From: Amycolatopsis orientalis DSM 43388
GTDB lineage: Bacteria; Actinomycetota; Actinomycetes; Mycobacteriales; Pseudonocardiaceae
DNA length: 64,000 nucleotides
Reading direction: 5' to 3'
Assembly (NCBI RefSeq): GCF_000411975.1
Contig: NZ_ASXG01000046.1
Coordinates: 86,745-150,744 of the forward strand
In this document: in pieces, positions 7,654 to 16,077 of the stretch
Layout: every line of letters starts with the position of its first letter
Numbering within the stretch: the stretch's first letter is position 1
Program-made: the position numbers and the translations under genes
The notes under the pieces: generated by a model
Told to the model about the DNA's origin: nothing
The model's input: only the letters and a program-made list of their open reading frames with translations
The model's database searches: none

Positions 7654-9300
7654 TCACGACTGCGCGCCAGCGCCGGAATCGGCCGCCCACGCTTCCAGCA
7701 CGGCGAGTTCCGGCAGTTCCGCGGCCAGCGTCGCGTCGTCGTCATCGGCGCGCGTTTCTCCGGCGCCGACCCGGCCGAGCCAGACTTCCCCGGTGGTGCC
7801 GTCCACGGTGATCTCGTCGCCGGGCCGGATGACCGGACCGTTCTCCCCGACCGTGACCGCGCCGTCCGCGAACCGCAGTGCCTCGGCACCGACCACCGCC
7901 GGGATGCCCCAGCCGCGGGCGACGACGGCCGCGTGGCTGACCAGTCCGCCGCGGCCGGTGAGGATGCCGGCGGCGACCGACATCGCGGCGACGTCTTCCG
8001 GGCTGGTTTCCGGCCGCACAAGAACGAATTCGCCCTCCGCGGTCATCGCCGCGTCGAGGTCGAGGACCGCCGCCCCGCTGACCCGGCCCGGCGAAGCGCC
8101 CAGGCCGACGGTCACCGCCGAGCCGTTTCCGGCGTTCCCGAGATTCGCCGCCGCGAGCACCTCGGCGCGCGCTTTGGCGCGGGTCTCGGCCGGCACCCGA
8201 GCCACCGCTTCGCGAGGGGTGAGCGCGATTTCCGGGTCTCGGGTGAGGGCGACCGCCGTGCGCACCGCCGCGACCGCGCCCCGCTTCCCGACGCGGGTCT
8301 GGAGCACCCACAGGCGACCGGACTCGACGGTGAACTCGACGTCGCACAGGTCCCGGTAATGCCGCTCCAGCGTCCGCAGATGACCGCGAAGCTCGGCGGC
8401 GACGCCGGGCAGCTGGTCGGCCAGCGCGGACACCGGCAGCGTGCGCGCGGTACCGGCCACGACATCTTCGCCTTGTGCCTTCGGCAGGTAGTCGCCGTAG
8501 AGACCTTCGTGCCCGGTCGAGGGGTCCCGGGTGAAAACGACGCCTGTCCCGGAGTCCTGGTCCCGGTTGCCGAAGACCATCGCCTGCACGTTGACGGCGG
8601 TGCCGAGATCGTCCGGGACGTTCTCGTGCTTGCGGTAGGCGCGGGCGCGCGGGCTCCGCCACGAACGGAACACGGCCTCGATCGCGGCGCGCAGTTGCTC
8701 GGCGGGGTCCGCGGGGACTTCCTGGCCGGCCGCCGCCGCGATCCGCTTCTTCAACACGACGACCTCGGCCCGAGGATCGGCCCCGTCGGTCGCCGCGCCC
8801 AACTGCTCGGCGGGAACGCCGAGAACGGTCGTGGCGAACATGCGCAGGAAACGCCGGTAGCTGTCCCAGGCGAACTGCGGGTCGCCCGACACCGCGGCCA
8901 GTCCTTCGACGGTTTCGTCATTGAGCCCGAGATTCAGGACGGTGTCGAGCATGCCGGGCATGGATTTCGGCGCGCCGCTGCGCACGGCGAGCAACAGCGG
9001 GTCGGCCGGATCTCCCAGGCGGCGCCCGACGTTCGCCTCCAAGCGCTCGCAGTGGGAGCGCACCGTGTCGTCCAGTCCCGCCGGCCAGCCCTCGCGCAGA
9101 TAGGCGCGGCACACGTCGACGGTCAGCGTGAACCCGGGCGGCACCGGCAGGCCCAGCACCGAGGTCATCTCGGCCAGGCCGGCCCCTTTGCCGCCGAGAA
9201 GACCGGCGAGTTCGCGAGGCGGGCGGGAGTGGCGATGGTCGAACGCGTACGCGGCCGCCGAGCGGTCCGAAGCCGGTTCCACGGAGATCATGTCAGTCAC
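7654..9300 (-). CDS. PPDK-like protein: ATP-grasp plus swivel domain, no PEP barrel
   Basis: A 548-residue protein matching the first two-thirds of pyruvate phosphate dikinase. The ATP-grasp half shows GGKGAGLAEM, RSGAPKSMPGMLDT and the FTRDPSTG...QGEDVVAG segment. The phosphohistidine swivel domain shows GRGGLVSHAAVVARGWG. The C-terminal PEP/pyruvate TIM barrel (another 300 or so residues in PPDK) is missing, so pyruvate cannot be its substrate by the usual route. Shortened PPDK homologues of this kind also occur in mycobacteria. GTG at 9300 with GAGG upstream is preferred over the ATG at 9292. It probably transfers a phosphate from ATP to a substrate held by a partner protein. Confidence 0.82.
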   Translation of the reverse strand: MTDMISVEPASDRSAAAYAFDHRHSRPPRELAGLLGGKGAGLAEMTSVLGLPVPPGFTLTVDVCRAYLREGWPAGLDDTVRSHCERLEANVGRRLGDPADPLLLAVRSGAPKSMPGMLDTVLNLGLNDETVEGLAAVSGDPQFAWDSYRRFLRMFATTVLGVPAEQLGAATDGADPRAEVVVLKKRIAAAAGQEVPADPAEQLRAAIEAVFRSWRSPRARAYRKHENVPDDLGTAVNVQAMVFGNRDQDSGTGVVFTRDPSTGHEGLYGDYLPKAQGEDVVAGTARTLPVSALADQLPGVAAELRGHLRTLERHYRDLCDVEFTVESGRLWVLQTRVGKRGAVAAVRTAVALTRDPEIALTPREAVARVPAETRAKARAEVLAAANLGNAGNGSAVTVGLGASPGRVSGAAVLDLDAAMTAEGEFVLVRPETSPEDVAAMSVAAGILTGRGGLVSHAAVVARGWGIPAVVGAEALRFADGAVTVGENGPVIRPGDEITVDGTTGEVWLGRVGAGETRADDDDATLAAELPELAVLEAWAADSGAGAQS

Positions 9301-9311
9301 GGGTAGCCGCC

Positions 9312-9962
9312 TCAATGTCCGTCCGTCGCGCTGCGATGCCTGCCGAGCGTGCTCATCAAGTCCTGGTGCAGCGCCATCCACACGTCGTGATAGCTGTCCG
9401 ACATCGGCGCGGTGAACGCCCGCGCGTCGCCGTCTTGGATCCGCTGCCACGCCTGGGTCAGCCGCGGGGCGTACCAGCCGTACCGGGGAAGCGAGCGCGC
9501 CGCGTCCTCGGTCAGGCGGACCGCGGCGGTGTGCACGTCGGCGAGCTGCGCGAGCACGCGTTCGTCGTGTCCGGCGTCGCTGTGGTCGTTGGGCGAGCCG
9601 TCGCGGACCTGCCAGTCGGTGCACAGCTGTTTGAACGGCCCGTTCAACTCGACGAACCGTTCGTCGGCCAGCTCCACCGCGGCACGGGCGCCGTAGCGGT
9701 CGAGTTCGGCGGCCAGCTCGCCCTCGAGCCAGGCGCGCCCGGCCGGGGCCAGGACGTACCCGCTTATCCGGCCGCCCCGCTGGACGCACAGCCCGTTTTC
9801 GGCCGCCGCGGCCAGCTCGGCTTCCACCGCGTCGGCGTCGAGCCCGGTCCAGCCGGCCACCGCGGCCGGCGCGGCGAGCCCGACGATGCGGAGCACGTGC
9901 AGGCAGTGCAGCCGCGTCGTCTCCGGCGCGGTCGCCGGGCCGGCGGTTTCGGGGGTGCTCAT
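9312..9962 (-). CDS. uncharacterised protein, possible winged-helix/accessory subunit of the dikinase-like system
   Basis: A 216-residue protein of no family I can name securely. The first 80 residues read like a winged-helix fold (two Ala/Leu-rich helices, then GRISGYVLAPAGRAWLEGEL). The rest is helical and rich in His, Asp and Trp (HSDAGHDERVLAQL, RYGWYAPRLTQAW, SDSYHDVWMALHQDL). It ends 11 bp before the dikinase-like gene begins. The tight placement suggests a dedicated partner or regulator of that enzyme, much as three-subunit phenylphosphate synthase carries a small accessory subunit. That comparison is inference. Confidence 0.7.
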   Translation of the reverse strand: MSTPETAGPATAPETTRLHCLHVLRIVGLAAPAAVAGWTGLDADAVEAELAAAAENGLCVQRGGRISGYVLAPAGRAWLEGELAAELDRYGARAAVELADERFVELNGPFKQLCTDWQVRDGSPNDHSDAGHDERVLAQLADVHTAAVRLTEDAARSLPRYGWYAPRLTQAWQRIQDGDARAFTAPMSDSYHDVWMALHQDLMSTLGRHRSATDGH

Positions 9963-9996
9963 CGGAAACCTCCTCGTCGAGATCCGTTCACAGCGA

Positions 9997-10623
9997 TCAG
10001 CGCTCAGCCTCGGCCGCGGGCTGGCTCCAGTGCAAATGCGCGCGGTCGTTCGCGGTGCGCAGCGTCCGGTAGCCGTCGGACGCCGCGACGACCCGGCTGA
10101 CCGAGGTGTAGTCGGGCTGGAAGAACATCGGCAGCGCCGTGCCGAGGATGTGCGCCAGGTACACGTTGATGACCCCGCCGTGGCAGACGACCGCGACCGT
10201 GCCGTTCGAGTGCGCGCCGACAATGCCTTCCAGCGCCTCCACCGCACGGCGCCGGAACGCGTCCATGTCGAACTCGTATCCGTGCCACTTGCCCCGCAGC
10301 AGGTCCTCCCACTGCTGGCGCCGATCGCCGGTGTAGTCCTCGGACGGGACGTACACCGGCGCGCCGTAGTCGAACTCCGCGACACCGCTGCGCTCCTCGA
10401 CCGCCAGCCCCAGCCGTTTCGCCAGGGGCGCGGCGGTTTCCCGGGCCCGCGCCATCGGACTGCTGTAGACCGCCTGGATTTCCCGCGCCTGCGGCCGGGT
10501 CAGGAATTCGGCGAGCCGCTCGGCCTGCTGCAGTCCGCCGGGCGTGAGCCCGGGGTCGACCCCGCCGGTGTCCGAGGACGCCGGCACCGGCTGGGCGTGG
10601 CGGATGAGAAGCAGCTGCATCAT
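9997..10623 (-). CDS. histidine phosphatase family protein
   Basis: A 208-residue phosphoglycerate-mutase/acid-phosphatase superfamily member. The catalytic motif LIRHAQP lies at the N-terminus, YSSPMARARETA carries the second arginine, and the second catalytic histidine is in VVCHGGVINV. The start at 10623 overlaps the stop of the upstream acyl-CoA synthetase gene; a second ATG at 10620 is also possible. Its presence in an operon with two kinase-like activities suggests that it dephosphorylates a pathway intermediate or a mis-phosphorylated by-product. This role is inferred. Confidence 0.87.
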   Translation of the reverse strand: MMQLLLIRHAQPVPASSDTGGVDPGLTPGGLQQAERLAEFLTRPQAREIQAVYSSPMARARETAAPLAKRLGLAVEERSGVAEFDYGAPVYVPSEDYTGDRRQQWEDLLRGKWHGYEFDMDAFRRRAVEALEGIVGAHSNGTVAVVCHGGVINVYLAHILGTALPMFFQPDYTSVSRVVAASDGYRTLRTANDRAHLHWSQPAAEAER

Positions 10624-12152
10624 CGGGTGGTCCTTTCGGAGGCGCCCGCGGCGGGCCAGTACTTGTCGCGCAGCGCGGCGACGACGACCTTCCCCGCGTC
10701 GTTGCGCGGCAGGCGTTCGGTGAAGTCGACCGACCGGGGGCATTTGAAGTGCGCCAGCCGGGCCCGGCAATACTCGATCAGCTCGCGTTCGAGCCCGGGT
10801 CCCGCGGACGCCGGGTCCCGGGGTTCCACCACGGCTTTGACCTGTTCGCCGAACTCGGGGTCCGGCACGCCCAGCACGGCGAGGTCGGCGACCGCGGGAT
10901 GCAGGGCGAGCACGTCCTCGACTTCGCGCGGGTACACGTTGACCCCGCCGGTGATGATCGTGTGCCCGACCCGGCCGGTCAGATACAGAAACCCGTCGGC
11001 GTCGAGGTGCCCGAGGTCGCCGACGGTCCCCTCGGCGGTCTCCCGCACGAACCAGACCCGGCCGGTTTCCCCGGCCGGCAGCACGGTTCCGTCCTCGGCT
11101 CGGATCTCGATCCGGCCGGAAACCGGGGTGCCCACCGATCCCGGGTGCGCGAGCCACTCCGCCGGTCCGATCGTCGTGTGCCCATGCCCTTCCGAGGCGC
11201 CGTAGTACTCGTAGAGGACCGGCCCCCACCAGTCGAGCATCGCGCGCTTGACTTCCGGCGGGCACGGGGCGCCCGCGTGCACCGCGACCTGGTGCGAGCT
11301 CAGGTCGAACTCCCGGCGTTCGGCGTCCGGCAGCCGCAGCAGGCGCACGAACATCGTGGGCACCCATTGGCTGTGGCTGACCCGATGGCGTTCGATCGCG
11401 GCCAGCGCGGACCGCGGGTCGAACCGCTCCATCAGCACGACGGTGCCGCCCAGCTGGTGCACGGTCTGCAGAAAGGCGAAGGGCGCCGCGTGGTAGGCCG
11501 GCCCGGTCGAGAGATAGACGAGCGACTCCGGTGCGCCGACGTCGAACCGCAGCCGGCTCAGCAACGGGCCCAGCCGGACCGGAAGGTCGGCGGGACGCAC
11601 GCCCGGCAACGGCTGCCGGAAGGGTTTCGGGCGGCCGGTGGTTCCCGAGCTAAACAACAATCGCGAGCCGGCGACGTCGTCCGCCGCGTCCTGCGGCCGC
11701 GCCGCGCTGAGCGCCGCGTCGTAATCGGCGACGGCCGGCAGGCCGGCGGAGTCCGCTTCGGCGCCAGGCCCGCCGACGACCAGCCACACCGGATCCCGGC
11801 CGGCCCGCCGCGCGGCTTCGGCGGCCCTCGGCAGCAGCGCGGACGACGTGACGACCGCCGCCGGCGCGGCGTCCTCGAAGAGGGGGACCAGTTCAGACGC
11901 GGTCAGGTGCCAGTTCACCGGGGCCAGCCACCGCTCGCTGCGCAGGCACGACCAGACGATCTCGCCCCATCGCACGTCGTTCTCGAGGCAGACCAGCACG
12001 ACCTCGCCCGCCCCGACCCCGGCGTCGCGGAGCCAGCCGGCCAGCCGCGCGCTGTTGTCGTCGAGCTCGCGATAACTGCGCGATTCACCGCTGCCCGCCA
12101 TCACCACGGCAAGGCGGTCGGGGCTGCTCGCCGCGTGCTGCGCTGGATACAT
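10620..12152 (-). CDS. AMP-dependent acyl-CoA synthetase/ligase
   Basis: A 510-residue ANL-superfamily enzyme. The P-loop-like motif FSSGTTGRPKPF, the YEYYGASEGHG region, the TGRVG hinge and a C-terminal lysine segment (LPRNDAGKV) are all present, so both domains are complete. It should activate a carboxylic acid to its CoA thioester through an acyl-adenylate. I chose the ATG at 12152 (MYPAQHA, the usual start of this subfamily) because GAGGTG lies 5 bp upstream; the in-frame ATG at 12170 has no ribosome site. It is the first gene of the ten-gene leftward operon and faces the TetR gene across a 202-bp gap with a strong dyad. Confidence 0.92.
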   Translation of the reverse strand: MYPAQHAASSPDRLAVVMAGSGESRSYRELDDNSARLAGWLRDAGVGAGEVVLVCLENDVRWGEIVWSCLRSERWLAPVNWHLTASELVPLFEDAAPAAVVTSSALLPRAAEAARRAGRDPVWLVVGGPGAEADSAGLPAVADYDAALSAARPQDAADDVAGSRLLFSSGTTGRPKPFRQPLPGVRPADLPVRLGPLLSRLRFDVGAPESLVYLSTGPAYHAAPFAFLQTVHQLGGTVVLMERFDPRSALAAIERHRVSHSQWVPTMFVRLLRLPDAERREFDLSSHQVAVHAGAPCPPEVKRAMLDWWGPVLYEYYGASEGHGHTTIGPAEWLAHPGSVGTPVSGRIEIRAEDGTVLPAGETGRVWFVRETAEGTVGDLGHLDADGFLYLTGRVGHTIITGGVNVYPREVEDVLALHPAVADLAVLGVPDPEFGEQVKAVVEPRDPASAGPGLERELIEYCRARLAHFKCPRSVDFTERLPRNDAGKVVVAALRDKYWPAAGASERTTR

Positions 12153-12178
12153 CGACACCTCGGACTTCATCGGCCAGG

Positions 12179-12199
12179 AATGTGATTGGCAGTCACATT
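12179..12199. promoter_or_regulatory. perfect inverted repeat, candidate operator of the adjacent TetR regulator
   Basis: AATGTGA, seven unpaired bases, then TCACATT: a perfect dyad with 7-bp arms. It is 26 bp upstream of the acyl-CoA synthetase start and faces the TetR gene at 12355. A CRP site would have six central bases, not seven, so a TetR-type operator for the divergent regulator is more likely. A TTGACA at 12273-12278 in the same gap may be a -35 element for the rightward genes. Confidence 0.6.
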
Positions 12200-12354
12200 G
12201 ACCCGGATAGCGAAGCACACCCGATGGGCCGCACGCAAGAGCGAAGTCGCCGAGAATTGCAGGTATGCAGCCTTGACAACCGCGATGTGGCGTGGGTCAA
12301 TTACCGCCGTCACAGTCGATGGCGGTCCGATCGGGCCTCCTGAGGAGGTACAAA

Positions 12355-13056
12355 GTGACGACGAGTCGCAAAGAAGCTCTGGCGGACAGCAGTGCGGACC
12401 CCGCACCGGCCGGACTGGACGACGACGTCGCCGAGCTGTTCGGCAAGGGAGCGACCACCGAGCGAGGGGCGAAGACCCGCGCCGCGCTGGTGGCCGCGGC
12501 CACCACCTGCTTCGCCGAATTCGGGTACAACCCCACCCGCATCGCCGACATCGTGCAGAACGCCGGCGTCGCGCACGGCAGCTTCTACCGGCATTTCGCG
12601 AGCAAGGGCGAAATCCTCGTCGCGGTGGTCGAGCCGTGCGTGCGCGACCTGCTGGAGACCTCCCGCCGGTCCGAACCCGGCGAGGACGAGCGGTCCGCCC
12701 TCATCCGCGCGACGACGTCCTACTTCACCACCTACGCCCGGCACCGCCGGCTCATGCGCGTCACCCGGGAGGCCTCGGCCGCGGACCCGGAAGGATTCGC
12801 CGAGTCGTGGCTGCGCATCCGGGGCGAGTTCACCCGCCGCAACGTGCGCTGGATGAACTCGCTCGTCCGCCGCGGCCTGATCGACCCCGAGTGCGACGTG
12901 GAGATGCTCGGCGAATCGCTCGGCGCGATGGTCGACCAGCTCGCCTACGTCAAGATCGGCGTCCCGCAGGAGGCGCCCCGCGCCGAGCAGCTCGCGCGGA
13001 TGGGCCGCACCGCGGGCGACATCTGGTACCGCGCCCTTCCTTTCCTGCCTTCCTGA
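12355..13056 (+). CDS. TetR/AcrR family regulator
   Basis: A 233-residue regulator. Residues 1-40 are a variable tail. The TetR helix-turn-helix follows: AALVAAATTCFAEFGY, then TRIADIVQNAGVAHGSFYRHF and SKGEILVAV. The remaining helical domain would bind a ligand, probably an acyl-CoA or pathway substrate. The GTG at 12355 has GAGGAGG 6 bp upstream. It sits between the two divergent halves of the catabolic island, so it probably represses both through the dyad at 12179-12199. No second copy of the dyad was found in the gap. Confidence 0.9.
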   Translation: MTTSRKEALADSSADPAPAGLDDDVAELFGKGATTERGAKTRAALVAAATTCFAEFGYNPTRIADIVQNAGVAHGSFYRHFASKGEILVAVVEPCVRDLLETSRRSEPGEDERSALIRATTSYFTTYARHRRLMRVTREASAADPEGFAESWLRIRGEFTRRNVRWMNSLVRRGLIDPECDVEMLGESLGAMVDQLAYVKIGVPQEAPRAEQLARMGRTAGDIWYRALPFLPS

Positions 13057-13102
13057 ACCACTGCCGCCAGGCCCCCTGCCCGCTTGAGACAAAGGAGTCC
13101 TC

Positions 13103-14833
13103 ATGGTCCAGCGCTGGGTTGTCGACAACGACCCGAGTCCGAAGTTCCCGATCTACACCCGGGGCAATGTGGGAGAGGTGTTCCCCGACCCAGTCGCGCC
13201 GTTCTCGTGGACGATCTGGGGAATCCCGCACGCCGAGCCCGGATGGATCGAGGCGCTGGAACGGTTCGGCGCCGTCGACGCCGCCGAATTCACGCCCGGC
13301 GTCATGGAATCGCTCGGCGTTTTCGGCGGCTACGCCTACCTGAACGTCAGCATCACCCGCATCTTCGGAGCCCGCGTGCCGGGCCTGTCGCCCGAGGCCA
13401 TTGACGCCACGTTCTTCGGGGCGGAAGCGGCCAGCGCACCGCCCTACGTGCCCGGGCCGAACGACGAAAGCGCCGAACACGCCGAACGCAGCGGCAAGAC
13501 CCTGGAGTGGATCCTCACCGCCACCGAGGTGCCCGAACTGGCCGCGACGCGCGACCGGATCAGGAAGATCCGCGCCGAGCGGCCCGACCTCGCCACGCTG
13601 AGCGACGCGGAGCTGCTGGAGCGGACCCGGCACTTGATCAACACCTACTGGCGGGACCTGTGGGTGGACCACATCTTCATGACCCACTGCTCGCTCGTCG
13701 CGCCGGGGATCCTCACCGCGGTCGCGACGGAACTGGGCGATCCCGCGCTGATCACGAAGCTGATCTCCGGATTGGGAGAAGTGGACAGCGCCCGTCCGGC
13801 GTCCGCGCTCTGGGCGCTGTCGCGGACCGTCCGCGGTTCTTCCGCGCTTTCGGCCGCGTTCGACGCGGGGCTGGACGGGCTTCGCGAGCGAGTGGCCGCG
13901 GCCGGTTCCGAAGGCCCGGCCTTCCTCGACGCGTTCGACCAGTTCGTCTACGAGTTCGGCGCCCGCGGGTTCAACGAATGGGAAATGCGGTCGCGCACCT
14001 TCGAAACCCACCCGGAGCTGGCCTGGGCGGCGATCGACCGGATGCGCAACGCGCCGGACGAATCGGACCCCGCGCTCTCGCGCGAACGGCTCGCCGCCGA
14101 ACGCGAGGCCACCGTCGAGCAGATCGCCGGAAAACTCGCCGCCAACCCGGAGGTCCAGGGCCAGTTCCTCGCCGGCGCACAGTCCGCGAAGACGTTCCTG
14201 ACCAGCCGGGAGCGCACCAAGACGAACGTGATCACCCTGGTCCACGAAGGCCGGGTGGCGATGCGCGAGCTCGGCCGCCGGTTCGTCGAGCGCGGGCTCT
14301 TCGCCGAGATCGAGGACTTCGGCCTGCTGACCGACGACGAGTGGACGAAACTGCTCGCCGACCCGGATTCGGTGGCGCACCTGGTTTCCGAGCGCAAGGC
14401 GCAGCTCGGCGAACTCCTCGCGCTCGAGCCTCCGTTCATCGTGGCGGGCGAGGTGCCGCCGGTCGACACTTGGCGGCGGCGCACGTCGGACGTCTCGCCG
14501 GTCGTGCCCGGCGACGTCCTGCAGGGCGTCCCGGGATGCCCGGGCACGGTCACCGGCAAGGTGCGGATCGTCCGCGACCCGGCCGACCCGCGCGGGCTGG
14601 AACCGGGAGAAATCCTCGTCACGAGCATCACCGACTCGTCGTGGACCCCGCTGTTCGTCGCCGCGTCGGGCGTCGTGGTCGACCAAGGCGCGACGGTCAG
14701 CCACGCCGTCATCGTCAGCCGCGAACTGGGCGTGCCGTGCGTCGTTTCGGCCGCGGACGCGAGCCGGCGGCTGCGCGACGGCCAGACGGTGACCGTCGAC
14801 GGCGCCACCGGCACCGTCACGATTGTGGACTAG
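13103..14833 (+). CDS. PEP-utilising swivel-domain protein (dikinase-like, substrate-binding half)
   Basis: A 576-residue protein. The C-terminal 80 residues are the phosphohistidine swivel domain (GVPGCPGTVTGKVRI, then ATVSHAVIVSRELGVPCVV with the histidine). The central helical part has FVYEFGARGFNEWEMRSRTF, which resembles the substrate-binding region of rifampin phosphotransferase (FLxxYGHRGPxE). The first 150 residues match no ATP-grasp. It therefore lacks its own ATP site, whereas the leftward gene at 7654-9300 has one. The two, with the 216-residue protein, could form a multi-subunit dikinase that phosphorylates a small alcohol or phenol. AAAGGAG precedes the ATG. First structural gene after tetR on this side. 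Confidence 0.8.
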   Translation: MVQRWVVDNDPSPKFPIYTRGNVGEVFPDPVAPFSWTIWGIPHAEPGWIEALERFGAVDAAEFTPGVMESLGVFGGYAYLNVSITRIFGARVPGLSPEAIDATFFGAEAASAPPYVPGPNDESAEHAERSGKTLEWILTATEVPELAATRDRIRKIRAERPDLATLSDAELLERTRHLINTYWRDLWVDHIFMTHCSLVAPGILTAVATELGDPALITKLISGLGEVDSARPASALWALSRTVRGSSALSAAFDAGLDGLRERVAAAGSEGPAFLDAFDQFVYEFGARGFNEWEMRSRTFETHPELAWAAIDRMRNAPDESDPALSRERLAAEREATVEQIAGKLAANPEVQGQFLAGAQSAKTFLTSRERTKTNVITLVHEGRVAMRELGRRFVERGLFAEIEDFGLLTDDEWTKLLADPDSVAHLVSERKAQLGELLALEPPFIVAGEVPPVDTWRRRTSDVSPVVPGDVLQGVPGCPGTVTGKVRIVRDPADPRGLEPGEILVTSITDSSWTPLFVAASGVVVDQGATVSHAVIVSRELGVPCVVSAADASRRLRDGQTVTVDGATGTVTIVD

Positions 14834-14841
14834 GGGAAGCT

Positions 14842-16077
14842 GTGACTGGAACGACCACCGCCCCGCCGGGGACCGGCCCCGCTCTCGCCGACATCGACCT
14901 GATGGACATGGCGATGTTCGCGCAGGGCCGGGACGGCGCGGCCTTCCGGGTCCTGCGCGACCAGGCGCCGCTGTTCTGGAACGACGAACCGGACGACGGC
15001 CCGGGCTTCTGGTCCGTCACCCGGCACGCCGACGTGGACGCGGTCGCCAAGAACGCGGCCGTCTTCTCCTCCGCCGACGGCACCCAGATCCAAAGCCGCC
15101 GCGCCGAGGGCAAGGCGCATTCGCTGCACAACATGGACGATCCGCGCCATCTGCTGCTGCGCAAGATCACCATCGGCAGCTTCACCGCGAAGCGGGTGGA
15201 AAACTGGCGCGGGCGGGTCCACGAGGTGACCACGGCACTGCTGGACGAAGCCGCCGAGCGGGGGCAGTTCGATTTCGTCAAGGTCGTTTCCGAACGACTG
15301 CCGCTGCTGATCTTCGCCACCATGCTCGGCGTTCCCCGCGAGGACGCGCCGCTGCTGCTGCGCTGGACCAACATGATCGCCAGCGAGGACCCCGACCACG
15401 CGCCCGATCCGGACAGCCTCGCCACCGCCCGCACCGAACTGTTCGCGTATTTCCACGCGCTGGCCGAAGAACGCCGGAAAGACCCGCGGGACGACCTGGT
15501 GAGCCTCCTGGTCCACGCGGAGGTCGAAGGACAACGGCTGCGGCCGGACGAACTCGACCCGTACTTCCTGCTGCTGACCGTGGCCGGCAACGAGACCACC
15601 CGGAACCTGCTCTCCGGCTCGGTGGCGGTGCTCGGCGAGACCGACCAGTGGGACCGGCTCGCCGCCGAACCCGGCCTGCTCAAGCCCGGCATCGAGGAGA
15701 TGCTGCGCTGGACCAGCCCGGTGATCAACATGCGGCGCACCGCGCTGACCGACACCGAACTGCACGGAAAGACCGTCCGCGCCGGGGACAAGGTCGTGCT
15801 GTGGTTCAGCTCGGCCAACCGGGACGAGCGCGTGTTCGACGAGCCCGACACCTTCCGGCTCGACCGGGACCCGAACCGGCACGTGGCGTTCGGCGCGGGC
15901 ACGCACTTCTGCCTCGGCGCGCACCTGGCCCGGCTGGAGATCCGCACGTTCTACCAGGAGCTGCTGGACCGCGGCACGCGGTTCGAGCTGGCCGGCGAGC
16001 CGGTGCGGCTGCTGTCGAACTGGTTCCGCGGCATCAAGTCGCTGCCGGTCGAGGTCCGGCGGACGGGTCCGGCATGA
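14842..16077 (+). CDS. cytochrome P450
   Basis: A 411-residue soluble P450. The I-helix oxygen-activation motif is AGNETTR (residues 248-254), the ExxR pair is E286/R289 in EEMLRW, and the haem loop FGAGTHFCLG places the axial cysteine at 357. The GTG at 14842 follows GGGGAAG and starts 9 bp after the preceding stop. It should hydroxylate a hydrophobic substrate using electrons from the ferredoxin and reductase encoded at 4983-6397. The stop overlaps the start of the aldehyde dehydrogenase gene (ATGA), pointing to alcohol-to-acid oxidation downstream of hydroxylation. Confidence 0.94.
   Translation: MTGTTTAPPGTGPALADIDLMDMAMFAQGRDGAAFRVLRDQAPLFWNDEPDDGPGFWSVTRHADVDAVAKNAAVFSSADGTQIQSRRAEGKAHSLHNMDDPRHLLLRKITIGSFTAKRVENWRGRVHEVTTALLDEAAERGQFDFVKVVSERLPLLIFATMLGVPREDAPLLLRWTNMIASEDPDHAPDPDSLATARTELFAYFHALAEERRKDPRDDLVSLLVHAEVEGQRLRPDELDPYFLLLTVAGNETTRNLLSGSVAVLGETDQWDRLAAEPGLLKPGIEEMLRWTSPVINMRRTALTDTELHGKTVRAGDKVVLWFSSANRDERVFDEPDTFRLDRDPNRHVAFGAGTHFCLGAHLARLEIRTFYQELLDRGTRFELAGEPVRLLSNWFRGIKSLPVEVRRTGPA

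Noticed and set aside
4794..7811. 1005-codon open frame on the rightward strand
   Set aside because: It is opposite to acyl-CoA dehydrogenase, ferredoxin reductase, ferredoxin and thiolase genes and has no family features. Long antisense frames are expected at this GC content.
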